From NCBI GenBank assembly GCA_033852165.1, contig JAWSUZ010000035.1, positions 50,178-114,177 of the forward strand: a DNA stretch of 64,000 bases, in the 5' to 3' direction. The position numbers were made by a program, and so were the translations under genes. Shown here piece after piece: positions 52,822 through 62,658 of the stretch. A model generated the notes under the pieces. The model did no database searches. It was not told the DNA's origin and saw only the letters and a program-made list of their open reading frames with translations. The stretch's first letter is position 1, and each line of letters begins with the position of its first letter. Source of the stretch: Agarilytica sp033852165 (lineage in GTDB: Bacteria > Pseudomonadota > Gammaproteobacteria > Pseudomonadales > Cellvibrionaceae).

Positions 52822-53805
52822 ATGCAAGACATTCAAAAAAATACTCTGGTCAAAAAAATACTCAAAAAAACGCTTGCGACTTCAGCCGCCTTACTGCCTT
52901 TTTTAGGAATGATAAGCGGGTGCTCTGAAGCCAAGATTGAGGAAGCCACACTCAGCAAGCTATATTCAATACCATTAACCAAAACGGATGGTAAGCTCAA
53001 GGTTTACCATCTCGGCCACAGCCTAGTCGGTAGAACAATGCCGCTAATGTTACAACAGCTGGCAGGTTCAGGGCACGATTTTCGCAGCCAACTCGGCTGG
53101 GGAACGACGCTAAAAGCCCACTGGGAACCTAACGAGCCTATCAGTGGTTTCGATAAAGAAAACGATCACGAAAACTACCAAGATGTTTTTGAAGCCATCA
53201 AGCAATCTCAATTCGATGCTTTTGTTTTGACTGAGATGGTAGAAATCAAAGACGCCATACAATATTTTAATAGCGCGCTATATTTACAAAATTTTTCAGA
53301 AGAAATACGTAAGTACAACCCAGATGCTCGCGTGTATTTATATGAGTCCTGGCACAAAGTCACGGACAAAGCAGGCTGGATTCACCGCCTTGATCAAGAC
53401 TTCAAACCCTATTGGCTAAACAAAATAGTGGATGCCGCCCACATTAGAATGAACAGCGATAAAGCAATACATCTCATTCCTGTCGGTCAGGTGATGTCTG
53501 CATTCTTTAAAGAAGTAGCTCGTTTGGGTGGCATTGAAGGAATCCGTAAGCCCGATGATATATTTAAACAAAATTCAGACGGAAGCTTAGACCCAATTCA
53601 TATCAACGATATCGGCGCTTATTTAGTTGCTTTAGTTCACTATTCCGTTTTGTACCAAGTAAGTCCTGTGGGGCTACCATACCAACTCAAGAACGAGACC
53701 GGCGATTCCGCACAAGCTCCCTCAGAACAGGCCGCACAGCTTATGCAGGAAATTACTTGGAGTGTTGTATCTAAAAATTATCGGACAGGAATTGTTGGGT
53801 ACTGA
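52822..53805 (+). CDS. SGNH/GDSL-like lipoprotein hydrolase
   Basis: 327 residues. A lipoprotein signal ends in MISGC (Cys34). The block I motif reads YHLGHSLVGR, placing the nucleophile at Ser67 but with GHS in place of GDS. The late block V D-x-x-H is at Asp257/His260 (DPIHINDIGAYLVA). The layout points to an SGNH esterase or carbohydrate deacetylase-like hydrolase at the cell envelope. It is separated by 128 bp from the DUF4384 gene and may have its own promoter. Confidence 0.65.
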   Translation: MQDIQKNTLVKKILKKTLATSAALLPFLGMISGCSEAKIEEATLSKLYSIPLTKTDGKLKVYHLGHSLVGRTMPLMLQQLAGSGHDFRSQLGWGTTLKAHWEPNEPISGFDKENDHENYQDVFEAIKQSQFDAFVLTEMVEIKDAIQYFNSALYLQNFSEEIRKYNPDARVYLYESWHKVTDKAGWIHRLDQDFKPYWLNKIVDAAHIRMNSDKAIHLIPVGQVMSAFFKEVARLGGIEGIRKPDDIFKQNSDGSLDPIHINDIGAYLVALVHYSVLYQVSPVGLPYQLKNETGDSAQAPSEQAAQLMQEITWSVVSKNYRTGIVGY

Positions 53806-53806
53806 T

Positions 53807-53841
53807 GACAGGTGACGGGTGACGGGTGACGGGTGACGGGT
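53807..53841. repeat. Heptanucleotide tandem array, 5 units
   Basis: GACAGGT followed by four GACGGGT units, lying in the 40-bp gap between the convergent stop codons of the SGNH-like gene and the first hybrid kinase gene. Confidence 0.9.
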
Positions 53842-53845
53842 AATT

Positions 53846-55924
53846 TTAGGTGATTAATTCGTTGCAGGCTGAAATTAACTCTTCGATATTAAGTGGTTTA
53901 GTGAGATAACGATCAAACCCCGCCGCCTTGCCTCTTTCAACGTCATGGGGCAGCACATTGGCCGACAAGGCAATCACTGGCATATGCCGTGAGAGGGGAT
54001 CACTTTTTAAGATTTCAACCATCTCGTGCCCCGTAACTCCAGGCAGTGAAACATCAAGAATAATTAAATCTGGGTTGGTCGAGCGGGCAAGAAATAAACC
54101 TTGAACGGCTAAGCCCACGACAGTCAGTTCAATCTGAGGGTATTTCGCCAGTACCTGCTCCATAAGTTTTTGATTTGACGGGTTATCTTCAACATACAAA
54201 ACACGTTTCACGCCTTTAACCGTCAGTTCGGGCGTATCCGACTTCCCCATTATTACCGGTGCATTCGCGATTTTTTTTAGGCCAACATTAGAGCCAAAAC
54301 TTTTCGAAAAAGGAAAGTCAACCCAAAACCTACTGCCTACTTTTTCCTGACTTTCAAAATTAATTTCACCATCCATTTGCTCAACTAACTGCTGAGTTAT
54401 CACCAGTCCAATACCCGTTCCGCCTACACTGGAATTCTCGGCCCCTAAACGGTTAAACGGTTGAAAGAGTTCTGACTGTAATTTGACGGGAATACCGACA
54501 CCGCTATCTTCCACCGAAATTCTCATTCGCGCCCCCTCAATCAGGCTGCATTCGATCTTAACAACCCCTCCCTTTTTATTATATTTTCCCGCATTACCCA
54601 TTAGATTTAATAAGACTTGCCTAAATCGACTTTCATCTGCAATTATTGTTCGGGATTCAAGCCCGTTAAACTCTAACTCTAGATTTAAATGGCGCTGTTC
54701 ATACTGAGAGTTTAGTAGGACAACGCATTCATGAATTATGCGAGACGGCAGAACCTTTGAAAAATTCAATTCCACATGGCCGGCCTCTATACGAGCCAAG
54801 TCCAACACGTCCCCCACTAATTCGAGCAAATGATTCCCGGCTGTTTTAATTTCGTGAATATTCGACTGCTGTTCTGCCGATAACGTATTATCCAATTCAA
54901 AGAGCTGAGTAAACCCAAGAATTGCATTCAGTGGTGTACGTAATTCGTGGCTCATACTGGAAAGAAATTCAGATTTTGCTAAATTTGCACTTTCGGCTTC
55001 TTCTTTTGCTCTGACGACATTTTCTTCAGCCCGCTTTAGCTCTGTGATATCAATGTTAGTACCCGAAAATAGCTTGGGTTTTCCTTCGTCATCATAGCTC
55101 GCTTGCCCACGTGCCCGAATCCAGCACCATGGCCCACTTTTAGTTCGTATACGGTACTCGATATCAAACGGTCTCTTGAAGGAAACATGCTGGATTACTG
55201 CATTATCAAAACGAAGGCCATCATCGGGGTGCATAAGACTACGCCATCCAGTCAAACCCTTTAATACAACCTCTTCACTTCCGTCATAACCCAACATTTC
55301 CCAACAACGCGAATTAAACGCTATACCTCCGCCCCGGTGCGACCAATTTAAACGCCCGTCACGTCCTTGGTATAATCGTTTACCTCCATTCGCAACTGAC
55401 CATTCCCACAAACCGTCGTTAGACGCTTGAATAATGCGTGCATGGCGCGCCTCGTTAACCATGAGTGCATCTTCGGCAGCTTTTAAGGCTGAAATATCTG
55501 AGATTAAACCTGACAGATGAGTTACCCACCCGTCTTCCCTGCGCTCAGCTTCTAAGCGTATTTCCATCCACATGGGAGTACCATCGCTCTTAATACCACG
55601 ATAGGTAATATAACCTGGATGATCTTTATTTTTAATTAGTTGTAAAAAACTTTCGTCAAGACGTTCACGATCTTCAGGATAAATAAATGCGGTAAGTTCG
55701 CTGGCTTGTAGCGAATCAGCAATCGTTTTTTCATCATAGCCCATATAGGACAGCAGGCCACCCCGCCAATGAAAATCTCCACTGATCATATCCCAGTCGA
55801 CGAAGGCATAGGCCCGGCTGCTGCGAAAAATACGATCGTAGCGGTCAAATTCCAACTCAGCTTCTGGCGTTAGCTTTTCAGCTGGCCGCTTCATCTGAAT
55901 GCCGTCTAAAAATTTATCTAACAT
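53846..55924 (-). CDS. Cytoplasmic PAS-containing hybrid histidine kinase (paralogue 1)
   Basis: 692 residues, no membrane segment. Two or three PAS domains occupy about 30-300 (FHWRGGLLSYMGYD, FNSRCWEMLGYD, FDIEYRIRTKSG). The HisKA phosphorylation site is His326 (SMSHELRTPLNAI), the ATPase N box has Asn444 and the G boxes are DSGVGIP and GGTGIGL. A C-terminal receiver domain has acidic pair Glu579/Asp580, phospho-Asp624 and Lys676. No output domain or adjacent response regulator is visible. It is a close relative of the next upstream gene. Confidence 0.93.
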   Translation of the reverse strand: MLDKFLDGIQMKRPAEKLTPEAELEFDRYDRIFRSSRAYAFVDWDMISGDFHWRGGLLSYMGYDEKTIADSLQASELTAFIYPEDRERLDESFLQLIKNKDHPGYITYRGIKSDGTPMWMEIRLEAERREDGWVTHLSGLISDISALKAAEDALMVNEARHARIIQASNDGLWEWSVANGGKRLYQGRDGRLNWSHRGGGIAFNSRCWEMLGYDGSEEVVLKGLTGWRSLMHPDDGLRFDNAVIQHVSFKRPFDIEYRIRTKSGPWCWIRARGQASYDDEGKPKLFSGTNIDITELKRAEENVVRAKEEAESANLAKSEFLSSMSHELRTPLNAILGFTQLFELDNTLSAEQQSNIHEIKTAGNHLLELVGDVLDLARIEAGHVELNFSKVLPSRIIHECVVLLNSQYEQRHLNLELEFNGLESRTIIADESRFRQVLLNLMGNAGKYNKKGGVVKIECSLIEGARMRISVEDSGVGIPVKLQSELFQPFNRLGAENSSVGGTGIGLVITQQLVEQMDGEINFESQEKVGSRFWVDFPFSKSFGSNVGLKKIANAPVIMGKSDTPELTVKGVKRVLYVEDNPSNQKLMEQVLAKYPQIELTVVGLAVQGLFLARSTNPDLIILDVSLPGVTGHEMVEILKSDPLSRHMPVIALSANVLPHDVERGKAAGFDRYLTKPLNIEELISACNELIT

Positions 55925-56064
55925 TCCCGTCCTTCGTTGACCTTGTGGACATTTAAAAACTAAATCGGCACATGAAAATTAATAAGTTTTCTCAATAGTC
56001 GTATATACGCTTTTAACTCAGTTCCCGATCATTACTCTTTTGCTTATCGTACTCGCTATCTAAT

Positions 56065-58179
56065 TCACCCTTCATGAAACAAGCTATTAAACGTTGTGAT
56101 TAATTGAGCGAAGTTTAATGGCTTCGTTAAGTAACAATCGAAACCCGCCTTTTTTCCTTTTTCAATATCGTGGCTAATCACGTTCGCAGACAGGGCAACC
56201 ACCGGTATGTTTTCAGTGACAGCGTCTGACTTTAGAATTTTGAGTAGCTCATATCCGCTCACTTCCGGTAAATTCACATCTAGTATGATCAAATCAGGAA
56301 TTGATGAACGCGCTAAAAATAAACCTTGGACTGCCATCCCCGTCACAGATAAATCTAATATCGGGTAACGGTTAATAAATTTCTGCATGAGTTTTTGATT
56401 AGAAAGATTGTCCTCAACATACAAAACTTTCTTTCTAACTTTAACCTCTAAAGGTGGTATCTCAGTATTAGCATCCCTTAGAAATTGGTGATGGCTAGGT
56501 AACACCATTCTCTCTGAACGTTCAGTGAGGGGAAACTCAACCCAAAATTGACTTCCTTCATTTTCTCGGCTTGAAAAGCCAATACTGCCACCCATTTGTT
56601 CTACCAGCTGTTTGGTAATAACCAGCCCTATCCCTGTTCCTTCAATGCCACTATGTTCTGCCCCCAGGCGATTAAACGACTGAAAAAGTTGGGACTGCAA
56701 TTGAGCGGGGATTCCTAAGCCTGTATCCGCAACACAAATTCTCATTCTTGTGTCATCAACCAAAGTACACTCCACCCGAATATGACCTGCAACTTTATTG
56801 TACTTACCGGCATTCCCCATAAGGTTTAACAGGACTTGTTTTAAGCGAACAGAATCCGCCAAAATCATTTGTGCCTCTAGGCCATTCCATTCAATTTCTA
56901 ATAGTAAGTTACGTTTTTCGTACTGCGATTTTAACAATATGACGCACTCATTCAGCACGCGCAATGGGAATACCGGTCCCAAACTTAGCCTAAGCTGGCC
57001 CCCTTCTATCTTAGCTAGATCCAGTACATCCCCAACCAGCTCAACCAGATGATGACCCGCAGATAGTATTTCCTGGATATTCGAAAGCTGTTCTGAGTTT
57101 ATGGTCAAATCGAGTTCAAATATCTGGGCGAACCCCATAATGGCGTTAAGCGGTGTACGTAACTCATGACTCATACTTGAAAGAAAATCGGACTTCGCCT
57201 GGTTTGCCGCTTCAGCCTCTTCCTTCGCCTTGTTCACATACTCTTCTGCACGCTTAAGCTCGGTAATATCCATATTCGTCCCAGTTAGTATGGTAGACGA
57301 ACCGTCAACATCGTCGACATAGGCCTGACCACGACTTCGTATCCAACGCCATGACCCGTCTTTCGCGCGTAACCGGTATTCAATATCAAAGGGTTCTTCT
57401 AGGGCAGCATGTTCGATCAAAGTTTGATCATAACGCTTACCATCGTCAGGGTGTATCAAATTCCGCCAAGCTACCAGGCCACCCGAAACAATCGCATCAT
57501 CTGGCTCAAACCCGAGCATTTCCCAACAACGTTGACTGAGAATAAAATTCCCTGCTTTTACAGACCAGTGAAGGCTTTCGTCGGAAACCGCCGCGACTTT
57601 ATCTTTATCACCAACGCACCATTCCCACATACCGTCATTCGCGCCCTGAAGAATACGTGTATGGCGTGCCTCACTGTCTTTAAGCGCCTCTTCTGCCGCT
57701 TTTAGGGGAGAGATGTCGGACATCAAGCCGGAGAGGTGGGTGACAAGTCCGTCTTTACCACGGATGGCATCTAAGCGTAACTCGACCCATACCAGACTGC
57801 CATCAACCTTTAGACCCCGACAAATAATATTGCCGGAGTGGTCCTCATCGGTCACGAGGTGTCGAATACTCTCGATAAAACCGTCAATATCATCAGGGTA
57901 AATAAAACGAATGAACTCGTCAGCAGAAGCTTCTTTTGGAATCGTGTGGCCGTCGTATCCCAGATAAGACAGTAAGCCACCCTTCCAGTAAATTTTGCCA
58001 CTGTTGAGATCCCAATCGAGAAAAGCGTATCCACGACTGGCACGGAAGATTCTATCGTAGCGATCAAATTCCGCTTCAATCTCTGCCGTGAATTTTGCGA
58101 CCGGCAACTCCTCTTTAGTAGAGCTATTACTACCGGTATTAGTACCTCTATTAGTACCGCCAAAAATCTTTTCTAACAT
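56065..58179 (-). CDS. Cytoplasmic PAS-containing hybrid histidine kinase (paralogue 2)
   Basis: 704 residues with the same domain order as the neighbouring kinase. PAS domains span about 40-310 (IYWKGGLLSYLGYDGHTI, SQRCWEMLGFEPDD). The HisKA His is 338, the N-box Asn 456 and the receiver Asp 634 (IILDVNLPEV). The two proteins are alignable over nearly their full length, so they arose by tandem duplication. The N-terminus has a Gly/Asn/Thr-rich linker absent from paralogue 1. The genes are 140 bp apart on one strand. No dedicated partner regulator is present. Confidence 0.93.
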   Translation of the reverse strand: MLEKIFGGTNRGTNTGSNSSTKEELPVAKFTAEIEAEFDRYDRIFRASRGYAFLDWDLNSGKIYWKGGLLSYLGYDGHTIPKEASADEFIRFIYPDDIDGFIESIRHLVTDEDHSGNIICRGLKVDGSLVWVELRLDAIRGKDGLVTHLSGLMSDISPLKAAEEALKDSEARHTRILQGANDGMWEWCVGDKDKVAAVSDESLHWSVKAGNFILSQRCWEMLGFEPDDAIVSGGLVAWRNLIHPDDGKRYDQTLIEHAALEEPFDIEYRLRAKDGSWRWIRSRGQAYVDDVDGSSTILTGTNMDITELKRAEEYVNKAKEEAEAANQAKSDFLSSMSHELRTPLNAIMGFAQIFELDLTINSEQLSNIQEILSAGHHLVELVGDVLDLAKIEGGQLRLSLGPVFPLRVLNECVILLKSQYEKRNLLLEIEWNGLEAQMILADSVRLKQVLLNLMGNAGKYNKVAGHIRVECTLVDDTRMRICVADTGLGIPAQLQSQLFQSFNRLGAEHSGIEGTGIGLVITKQLVEQMGGSIGFSSRENEGSQFWVEFPLTERSERMVLPSHHQFLRDANTEIPPLEVKVRKKVLYVEDNLSNQKLMQKFINRYPILDLSVTGMAVQGLFLARSSIPDLIILDVNLPEVSGYELLKILKSDAVTENIPVVALSANVISHDIEKGKKAGFDCYLTKPLNFAQLITTFNSLFHEG

Positions 58180-58331
58180 TGATGCAATTGATTCGCTTAT
58201 CGATAGAAATGAGAATTTATAGATTTTTTTGACATAAGATCCATATGACCACTGGATCAGACTGGCAACACAACGCCAAAGACTATACTGAGTATACGTG
58301 AATGAATTCCCTAAGTGCTAGAGAGCGTTAG

Positions 58332-58499
58332 ATGAACACACGACATTTGATACCCGAACGGGCGAAAGATAGGATGATGGCATTGTTTTCAATGTTGGGT
58401 GACTACTCTCTTCCAGAAAGAAGTCACCTAAACGATATTCCAACTGCCAAATTAAGCTCTAAACCAAAAGGGCATAAGCGCAGCGTAAGACGCTCTTAA
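58332..58499 (+). CDS. Possible 55-residue basic protein
   Basis: A 55-codon open frame with GAGAG some 8 bp before the ATG. It runs MNTRHLIPERAKDRMMALF, then FSMLGDYSLPERSHLND, and ends in a Lys/Arg-rich tail. Its stop overlaps the convergent secF stop by 4 bp. No family is recognised. Chance occurrence is possible. Confidence 0.35.
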   Translation: MNTRHLIPERAKDRMMALFSMLGDYSLPERSHLNDIPTAKLSSKPKGHKRSVRRS

Positions 58500-59416
58500 A
58501 GAACGATCTCGTCGTGATCAGCCCCTTCTTTCTCGACTACCATTAAATCTTCACTCGAAATATTCATCGCTAATAGGATATTCGCAGCAACATAGATAGA
58601 AGAATACGTACCCACCAACACACCAATAATCAGTGCAATTGCAAAGTTGTGGATGATCTCACCGCCCACAAAGAACAAGGCAAACAACACCAATAACGTA
58701 GTGAAGGAAGTAATTATGGTACGCCCTAAGGTTTCCGTCAGAGAGATATCAATGATCTCTAGCGACGTACCCTTGCGTATTTTGCGAAAATTTTCACGAA
58801 TACGGTCGGCCACAACAATCGTATCGTTAAGTGAATAACCGATTACTGCCAATATTGCGGCTAAGACTGTAAGGTCAAAATCCAACTGCAATATCGAGAA
58901 GACTCCCAATACAATCATAACGTCGTGGGCTAGCGCGACTACCGCACCGACAGAGAATTTAATTTGGAAGCGAATCGCGACGTAAGCCATCACCACAATT
59001 AAGGCAAATAACATCCCCAGACCACCATCATCTCTTAGTTCTTCACCCACTTGCGAGCCAACAAACGAAACACGCTTAAGCTCTACCTGACCATCGGTGT
59101 CATTTTTCAATAAGTTGATGATGATATCGCCTAATTTCGGGTCATTCGCCTGAATTCGGATAGCAACATCCTTATCCGTACCAAAATTTGTCACTACGGC
59201 AGAAGAGTACCCCCCCTCCTTTAGTAAGCTACGAATAGCACTCAAATCAGCGGTCTCTTCATAGCGAAGCTCTACCGATGTACCACCGGTAAAGTCCAAA
59301 CCGAAATTCAATTTATTGACAACTAAAGAGCCAATTGAAACCACAACCAGAACGATCGAAATAATCGCCGCGATTTTGCGGTGGCTCATGAATTTGATAA
59401 TGCGTTTTTCGCTCAT
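58496..59416 (-). CDS. secF: Protein translocase subunit SecF
   Basis: 306 residues. It works with SecD to use the proton gradient to complete protein export. A first membrane helix (IAAIISIVLVVVSIGSLVV) is followed by FGLDFTGGTSVELRY, a small periplasmic domain and five further helices with the RND-type GYSLNDTIVVADRIREN motif. It is 44 bp downstream of secD. Confidence 0.97.
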   Translation of the reverse strand: MSEKRIIKFMSHRKIAAIISIVLVVVSIGSLVVNKLNFGLDFTGGTSVELRYEETADLSAIRSLLKEGGYSSAVVTNFGTDKDVAIRIQANDPKLGDIIINLLKNDTDGQVELKRVSFVGSQVGEELRDDGGLGMLFALIVVMAYVAIRFQIKFSVGAVVALAHDVMIVLGVFSILQLDFDLTVLAAILAVIGYSLNDTIVVADRIRENFRKIRKGTSLEIIDISLTETLGRTIITSFTTLLVLFALFFVGGEIIHNFAIALIIGVLVGTYSSIYVAANILLAMNISSEDLMVVEKEGADHDEIVL

Positions 59417-59460
59417 ATTCTTCTCAACTTTTTATTCACTACGTTCATAAAGAAAGTTAG

Positions 59461-61338
59461 TTATATAGAAATTTTTTCTACTTGGCGGTTGCCGTATATC
59501 AAATTCACGATAGCGCGCGTACCTATGATGGCAGTTAACATCGAGGTAACGATACCAATCGCCAAGGTAATCGCGAAGCCTTTTACAGGCCCGGACCCCA
59601 CTGAGTACAGAATAATAGCCACGATGAATGTGGTTACGTTTGCATCCAGAATCGTTGTGAACGCTCGTTCAAAACCGGCCTTAATCGCCGACTGCGGGGG
59701 TACCCCATTGGCCAGTTCTTCCCGTATTCGCGAGAAGATCAACACATTTGCATCCACCGCCATACCGACAGTCAATACGATTCCCGCTATACCCGGCAAA
59801 GTGAGGGTCGCACCAAATATCGACATAACAGCAATCAATAGAGTGAGGTTGACCGTTAAGGCAATGTTGGCTGCGAAACCAAATACGCGGTAATAGATCA
59901 GCATAAAAATCAATACTAAGGCTAAGCCTAACTGAACTGACTTCACACCAAGCTCAACATTCTCTTTTCCCAAAGACGGCCCAATGGTTCGCTCTTCGAT
60001 AAAGCCCATTGGAGCAGCCAAGGCTCCCGCTTTAAGTAACAGGGCCAATTCTGAGGCTTCTGCTGGGCTGTCTAAGCCAGTGATGCGGAATTGCATATTC
60101 AAAGCCGACTGAATTGTCGCCAAGCTAATGATTTTTCGACTCGCAACAAATTCGAATTTATTAACATCCTCTCCATTTTCGTCTTTTACCACACGAGTAA
60201 CCGGGGTGTATTCGATAAAGACAACGCCAAGGCCACGACCAACATTCTTACGCGAGATGCGGTTAATTAAAGTACCGCCTTCACTGTTGAGTGTAATATT
60301 GACCTGCGAACCGCCAGTCTCAGGATCGATACTGGAATTTGCATTGCTCACATGATCGCCACGAATCACGATTTTCTTTTCTAGATAAGCGCCGCCAGTT
60401 ACGGCCTGCCTTTTATCATCTTTATAGGGGAACATGATTTTCTGAGAGGACAGAGCACCTGGGTTAGCCTCAAGGCGAAACTCCAAGCTGGCGGTTTTGC
60501 CGATGATTTTTTTGGCTTCAGCAGTATCTTGTAAGCCCGGCAGCTCAACCACAATTCGGTTACGCCCCTGGCGGTGAACCATAGGCTCGGACACACCTAA
60601 TAAGTTGACCCGCTTGCGCAACGCCGACAAGTTCTGTTCGACAGCCATGCTTTCTTTTTCACGGATATAAGCGTCGCTAAATTTCGCTTCAACCAAATAT
60701 TTACCGGCTTTTTTTGTGCGAACATATTCCAACTGGCTTAGATCTTTACGAATGTAAGAGGAAATCGCATCGCGTAGCTCTTCAGTATCCGCTTTAACTT
60801 GAATAGTTGAGCCTTTAACGGAAAAGAAAACACCGCGTAAACTCTCGCTTCGCTGGTACTTTTTCAACTGAGTTTCAATGCTTTTCATTTCGTCAGCGAG
60901 CACTTTTGGCGTATCCACTTCCAATAGAAAATGCACACCACCCGCCAGATCTAAACCAAGTTTCATTGAACCTGCACCGATACCAACCAGCCATGCTGGT
61001 GTCGTTGGTGCTAAGTTTACAGCGACGATGTATTCGTTGGCCGCTAAGTCTTTTAAAGCATTGTCTGCAATTGAGCGCCCACGTAATTGATCATCTAGGT
61101 TAAAAAAACGGATCAAGCCGTTCTTTTCGCCTAACTCAACACCAAAGTACTCGATATCTGCGGTATCCAAGGCTTTCACAGCAGCATCGAGTGCACGTTG
61201 GTCTGCATTAACTCCTGGCTGAGTGCTGGATATTTGAATCGCCGGGTCAGGCGGGTAAATATTTGGCAATGCGTAAATCGTCCCAACCACAACAGCGACT
61301 AGGATGAGTAGATATTTCCACAACGGGTAGCGATTCAT
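59461..61338 (-). CDS. secD: Protein translocase subunit SecD
   Basis: 625 residues. The N-terminal helix (YLLILVAVVVGTIYALPN) is followed by the P1 head region and GLDLAGGVHFLLEVD. The large periplasmic domain contains RNRIVVELPGLQD, then TIGPSLG and six helices with VGMAVDANVLIFSRIREEL. It forms the SecDF complex. Usually yajC precedes it; here only a 186-bp gap with a TATAAT-like box separates it from tgt. Confidence 0.97.
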   Translation of the reverse strand: MNRYPLWKYLLILVAVVVGTIYALPNIYPPDPAIQISSTQPGVNADQRALDAAVKALDTADIEYFGVELGEKNGLIRFFNLDDQLRGRSIADNALKDLAANEYIVAVNLAPTTPAWLVGIGAGSMKLGLDLAGGVHFLLEVDTPKVLADEMKSIETQLKKYQRSESLRGVFFSVKGSTIQVKADTEELRDAISSYIRKDLSQLEYVRTKKAGKYLVEAKFSDAYIREKESMAVEQNLSALRKRVNLLGVSEPMVHRQGRNRIVVELPGLQDTAEAKKIIGKTASLEFRLEANPGALSSQKIMFPYKDDKRQAVTGGAYLEKKIVIRGDHVSNANSSIDPETGGSQVNITLNSEGGTLINRISRKNVGRGLGVVFIEYTPVTRVVKDENGEDVNKFEFVASRKIISLATIQSALNMQFRITGLDSPAEASELALLLKAGALAAPMGFIEERTIGPSLGKENVELGVKSVQLGLALVLIFMLIYYRVFGFAANIALTVNLTLLIAVMSIFGATLTLPGIAGIVLTVGMAVDANVLIFSRIREELANGVPPQSAIKAGFERAFTTILDANVTTFIVAIILYSVGSGPVKGFAITLAIGIVTSMLTAIIGTRAIVNLIYGNRQVEKISI

Positions 61339-61420
61339 GATCTTGGTCCAGAAAGGCCTAGGTGGCCGTATTTATTTTATCGTTCTATGTTGAAAATTTG
61401 ATAATTTCCAAAAGCCCGCG

Positions 61421-61426
61421 ATTATA
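61421..61426 (-). promoter_or_regulatory. Possible -10 box of the secD-secF promoter
   Basis: On the minus strand a perfect TATAAT lies 83 bp before the secD ATG, in the 186-bp gap after tgt. No good -35 box is seen at 16-18 bp. Confidence 0.4.
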
Positions 61427-61524
61427 CCGGCTTTCTGTTCGTTAAGGGTAAATAGGGCTTAGTGACGCCTGTTTCAAGTCACCGCTTCCTTACTCTGCAC
61501 TTAATTCAAAAATTAGCCCCTAAT

Positions 61525-62658
61525 TCACTTATCTAAAGCTGTCTCAGCGCCATGCCGTTTAATACCCTGAGCTTCATAAAAATCCACTACAAAAGTGGCA
61601 AGGTTTCCAGCCTCAATCGCATCTCGCAAGCCCTGCATCAACCGTTGGTAATAGCGTAGGTTATGAATCGTATTCAACTGAGAGCCTAAAATTTCACCGC
61701 ATTTATCCAGGTGATGCAAGTAACCGCGGCTAAAATTGCTGCACGTATAACAATCACACTCAGAATCTAACGGACTGGTATCACGCTTATGTTTGGCATT
61801 GCGAATTTTAACCACGCCATAGGTGGTAAATAGATGGCCATTACGTGCATTTCGCGTTGGCATCACGCAATCAAACATATCAATACCGCGGCATACTGCC
61901 TCGACGATATCCTGTGGCTTACCAACGCCCATTAAATAGCGAGGGCGATCCTCCGGCATTATTGGGCCCAAGTGATCGAGAATTCGCACCATGTCGTCTT
62001 TAGGCTCACCCACGGATAATCCACCGATCGCGTACCCATCGAAACCAATCTCCTTCAGCCCATCTAGTGATTTTGTTCGTAATGATTCATACATGCCGCC
62101 TTGCACAATGCCGAATAAGGCATTGGGATTACCTTCATGCGCGTCTTTAGAGCGTTTGGCCCAACGGAGTGATAGCTCCATCGATATCAGCGCTTCATCT
62201 TCAGTTGCTGGATAAGGCGTACATTCGTCAAAGATCATCACGATATCCGAGCCTAAATCACGCTGTACTTCCATCGCCTTCTCGGGTGATAGATAAATCT
62301 CACTACCGTCTATCGGCGAGCGGAATTTAACCCCATCTTCTGTGATCTTGCGCATATCCCCCAGGCTAAACACCTGAAAACCACCGGAATCTGTCAGTAT
62401 TGGGCCATGCCACTGGGCAAAATCATGCAAAGTACCGTGTTCTTTAATGACTTCCGTCCCTGGGCGCAACATGAGATGGAAAGTATTCCCCAGAATAATC
62501 TCTGCACCAATCTCTTTAATATCTCGCGGCAGCATGCCTTTAACAGTGCCGTATGTACCGACCGGCATAAAAGCTGGCGTTTGCACCGTGCCACGTTCAA
62601 AGGTTAATTGGCCTCGACGGGCACTGCCATCTGTTGTGTTCAGTTCAAATTTCATCAT
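61525..62658 (-). CDS. tgt: Queuine tRNA-ribosyltransferase Tgt
   Basis: 377 residues. It swaps guanine 34 for preQ1 in tRNAs with GUN anticodons. The active-site block GPILTDSGGFQVFSLG, the catalytic-Asp region DMFDCVMPTRNARNGHLF and the zinc motif C-x-C-x2-C with a later His (CDCYTC, then YLHH) are intact. Its start overlaps the queA stop by 4 bp, implying coupling. Confidence 0.98.
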   Translation of the reverse strand: MMKFELNTTDGSARRGQLTFERGTVQTPAFMPVGTYGTVKGMLPRDIKEIGAEIILGNTFHLMLRPGTEVIKEHGTLHDFAQWHGPILTDSGGFQVFSLGDMRKITEDGVKFRSPIDGSEIYLSPEKAMEVQRDLGSDIVMIFDECTPYPATEDEALISMELSLRWAKRSKDAHEGNPNALFGIVQGGMYESLRTKSLDGLKEIGFDGYAIGGLSVGEPKDDMVRILDHLGPIMPEDRPRYLMGVGKPQDIVEAVCRGIDMFDCVMPTRNARNGHLFTTYGVVKIRNAKHKRDTSPLDSECDCYTCSNFSRGYLHHLDKCGEILGSQLNTIHNLRYYQRLMQGLRDAIEAGNLATFVVDFYEAQGIKRHGAETALDK

